Assembly (NCBI GenBank): GCA_029821215.1
Contig: JALGTV010000075.1
Span: forward strand, 1-7,818
Origin: Candidatus Zipacnadia bacterium
GTDB taxonomy: Bacteria; Armatimonadota; Zipacnadia; Zipacnadales; Zipacnadaceae
Direction: 5' to 3'
Length of the DNA stretch: 7,818 nt
Shown: piece after piece, positions 5,730-7,818 of the stretch
How the letters are laid out: each line of letters opens with the position of its first letter
How positions within the stretch are numbered: the first letter of the stretch is position 1
Notes under the pieces: model-generated
Seen by the model: the letters and a program-made list of their open reading frames with translations, nothing else
Database searches by the model: none
Told to the model about the DNA's origin: nothing
Position numbers and translations under genes: made by a program

Positions 5730-7818
5730 AAGCAAATGCCTTGCAGTAAGCGATCCAGTCTGCCTCGTCTATAAGGTCCTCAAAGCTTGGGGACTGTAGC
5801 GAGCTGACCAGCTTGGGTGAAGAGGCACTAAGTATGCGAGTAGCAGGCTGGTCGGGAAGGGCAGCCAGACGGATGCCATCCAACTGGGAGTGTCCGCCTG
5901 GTGAGCCGGCAAACTGCCGCTCTACGGTCAGCGTCACACTGATGCTGAAGAACAGGATTTCGATTTCTACGGTCAGCTTGGCCTGGCCCCACACACGGTT
6001 CCCTTCAGTCTGGTAGGTCAGGGACATATAGAACTCCATAGATAGGGTGATAATCCCCAACACCTCTAAGGAGCCACCCATCCGCAGGTACCCCATCAAC
6101 TGTGCCTCTCCATCCTCCCACTTATAGTAAACCCCGGCCATTACGTACACTCCCCCACTGGCCACGCCGATGTTCATCGAGAAGTTGCCGCCAAATTCGA
6201 ACGATGCCTCTAACAGGGCCAACCCGTTAGGTGTAAGCTCCATAGCAAAGAAGCCGCCACCACCGAACATAGAGACCGTGAGGAGGAAGGGATTCTCCCG
6301 ACTGCAGAAGGCAAAGCGCAGCCGGAGGGGATCGCCAACGAAGGGCAGCGTCAGGCCCGCCGATAGCGTCATGTTCTGGAGGCTGAATACGCCCACGCCT
6401 ACGGATGGAATAGGCAGGGTGTAGCCCAACTTGATGCCACTGGGGCTAATATCCAGATTAGGCGGATCACTGAAGCCATCCATGGGGATAAGCTCGCTCA
6501 AGGTATTTATGAACTTGAGGGGGCCCCCGAACTTGATGTCCTTGACCTTGGCACTTACGTCGAGCTTTTTCCCGGTCTGCGCGAGGAAGCTGATTTTGCT
6601 GAACGCGACCCGTATGAAGTAGTCAATGCTCCCCATGGGAATCAAGTTAAGGGCAAAATTGGATAGCTTGCCCTCAACCTTGCTCATTGACTCCTTACCC
6701 GAGAGTTCAGCGCGTAGCATCGCAGTGATCGTTAGGGCCGTGCTGCTATCGGCGGCAAATATGGGCTTGCCGACGGCGGGGAAGGACTTGACCTCGGGGC
6801 TCCACTTCAACTGAGTGACTGCCGCCTCGGGCAGTCCGTTCGCATCGCGCTCGACGTGCGAGGTCAGTTTAGGAATCTGGTCGTCGCCGAATATCTCCTT
6901 GACAATGTCCTTCAGCAGAACAGCTCCCAACATCTTCGCGCTATCGGCGAAGAAACTTTGTGGATTGAAACTACCGCCGGCAAAATCCGACGGGCTGCCC
7001 CCCACCGGTCCATGCTTGCGCGAGAGGCCCGTGATGTCCATATCAGGAGTCGCCATGCCGCCGGACTGGTCCGCGCCGAACTGCAGTGGCACGGCATCAA
7101 CTAATTTAGCGAAGACCTCGCCTTTGTTCTTGGATGTATGCCAGCCATTGTCAGCGTACGCGGAGTCTATCTCGATGCTGGCGCTTCCGCCGCTCCCGGT
7201 TACTTGGGCAACTGCCGGTATGCGTACTTCCGCCCGCGCCAGTGTTGGATAGCCACACGGCTGGTTTTGCTCTTCGAACTGTAGGGCGGGTATGGAGACG
7301 GCGGGGGCGGTTGTCTCGGCGCCGAAGATAATCGCCTCAGCCTCCAGACTGGTATCGCCCGGCTTCTGCGCACTGCTATCGGCGAAGGCGACCTTCTGGC
7401 CAGACATCGCGGCCCGCCGCCGACTTTCATCAGCTCGGGCAGGATCATTGTAATACTCCACCACATTTGACATAACGCTCTTGTCAAAGGCCAGGCCAAA
7501 CTCGTGCCCGGGAACATTCTCCACGCCAATGAAGATGAGCGGTATGGAAAAATCGCACTCCTGGCCGTCCCAGTCCTCGGCGGTAATCTGGAACCGAAAG
7601 TCCTGATTGGCGACCCGCACCCAGAAAGCAGACTGGGGCGAGGGACCAGTGCCGGGCACTTTGCTATCCTCTGGCTTGTCCAGATTGGGGGTTACCAGGG
7701 TGGTAATCCGCACGCGGCGTAACGGCATACGTCGGCCGTCATTGGGCTCGCCAAAGGCGGGATAGGTCTTCTCCGGCTCGCGCACGACGATAAACATACG
7801 CTGCCGCAGGTAGGCAAT
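5728..7818 (-). CDS. Large uncharacterised protein, C-terminal 696 residues, beta-rich hydrophobic domain; 5' end outside window
   Basis: The frame is open to the right edge: seven codons (IAYLRQR) precede ATG 7797, no Shine-Dalgarno sequence lies before that ATG, and the text reads as continuous protein, so the true start is probably outside. Residues are numbered from the edge. About 65-98 (FWVRVANQDFRFQITAEDW, then FSIPLIFIG) is a beta-rich segment. About 130-280 is low in hydrophobics and probably holds linkers. About 367-637 is a long run of alternating hydrophobic strands: FALNLIP, FIRVAFSKISFL, KFGGPLKFI, GVGVFSLQNMTLSAGLTLPF, FGGGGFFAMEL (518-528), IGVASGGVYVMAGVYYKW (550-567), LEVLGIITLSMEFYMSLTY and EILFFSISVTLTVERQF. 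It contains no plain 20-residue helix and no signal peptide is visible. It ends WIAYCKAFA. No named family is recognised. The lead gene is coupled to the 1335-residue gene; a fold resembling an elongated beta-sheet or groove is inference. Confidence 0.85.
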   Translation of the reverse strand: MAYLRQRMFIVVREPEKTYPAFGEPNDGRRMPLRRVRITTLVTPNLDKPEDSKVPGTGPSPQSAFWVRVANQDFRFQITAEDWDGQECDFSIPLIFIGVENVPGHEFGLAFDKSVMSNVVEYYNDPARADESRRRAAMSGQKVAFADSSAQKPGDTSLEAEAIIFGAETTAPAVSIPALQFEEQNQPCGYPTLARAEVRIPAVAQVTGSGGSASIEIDSAYADNGWHTSKNKGEVFAKLVDAVPLQFGADQSGGMATPDMDITGLSRKHGPVGGSPSDFAGGSFNPQSFFADSAKMLGAVLLKDIVKEIFGDDQIPKLTSHVERDANGLPEAAVTQLKWSPEVKSFPAVGKPIFAADSSTALTITAMLRAELSGKESMSKVEGKLSNFALNLIPMGSIDYFIRVAFSKISFLAQTGKKLDVSAKVKDIKFGGPLKFINTLSELIPMDGFSDPPNLDISPSGIKLGYTLPIPSVGVGVFSLQNMTLSAGLTLPFVGDPLRLRFAFCSRENPFLLTVSMFGGGGFFAMELTPNGLALLEASFEFGGNFSMNIGVASGGVYVMAGVYYKWEDGEAQLMGYLRMGGSLEVLGIITLSMEFYMSLTYQTEGNRVWGQAKLTVEIEILFFSISVTLTVERQFAGSPGGHSQLDGIRLAALPDQPATRILSASSPKLVSSLQSPSFEDLIDEADWIAYCKAFA

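Noticed and set aside
6815..7252. Plus-strand 145-codon open frame
   Set aside because: It is antisense to the large beta-rich protein, whose reading frame is continuous and has natural strand patterns; the antisense frame is Ser/Pro/Ala-rich noise.

Overview
The window is bacterial DNA of moderately high GC with two parts. Positions 1-1706 are a broken-up accessory stretch. Positions 1707-7818 hold two very large, tightly linked minus-strand genes. Nothing fixes the host. The Fe/Mn superoxide dismutase remnant and the IS1182-type transposase suggest a soil or thermophilic Gram-positive-like or Chloroflexota-type bacterium, but that is inference only.

Layout. The 3' half of a sugar phosphate isomerase/epimerase (AP endonuclease 2-like TIM barrel) enters from the left edge on the plus strand and stops at 433. 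Only two bases separate it, tail to tail, from a minus-strand C-terminal fragment of an Fe/Mn superoxide dismutase (436-672). This fragment keeps the metal-binding D-x-W-E-H motif but has lost the N-terminal half. Next come a short orphan coding-like tail (772-882, minus), a possible insertion sequence end (891-912), and the N-terminal 115 residues of an IS1182-family transposase cut off by a deletion or frameshift (945-1352). Positions 1353-1706 contain no recognisable gene, only one good hairpin (1485-1509).

The rest is one minus-strand unit. The upstream gene runs off the right edge; its last 696 residues are visible. It ends in a long beta-strand-rich, hydrophobic but apparently non-transmembrane domain. 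Its stop codon lies inside the ribosome binding site of the next gene, a protein of about 1335 residues with no signal peptide or membrane segment. That protein has an Ig/fibronectin-like segment in the middle and a dense series of aromatic and charged motifs in the C-terminal third. I recognise no named family in either protein. The coupling and similar size class imply that they work together, perhaps as structural or surface-assembly components. They are the best candidates in the window for an undescribed system, but the window shows only part of the locus.
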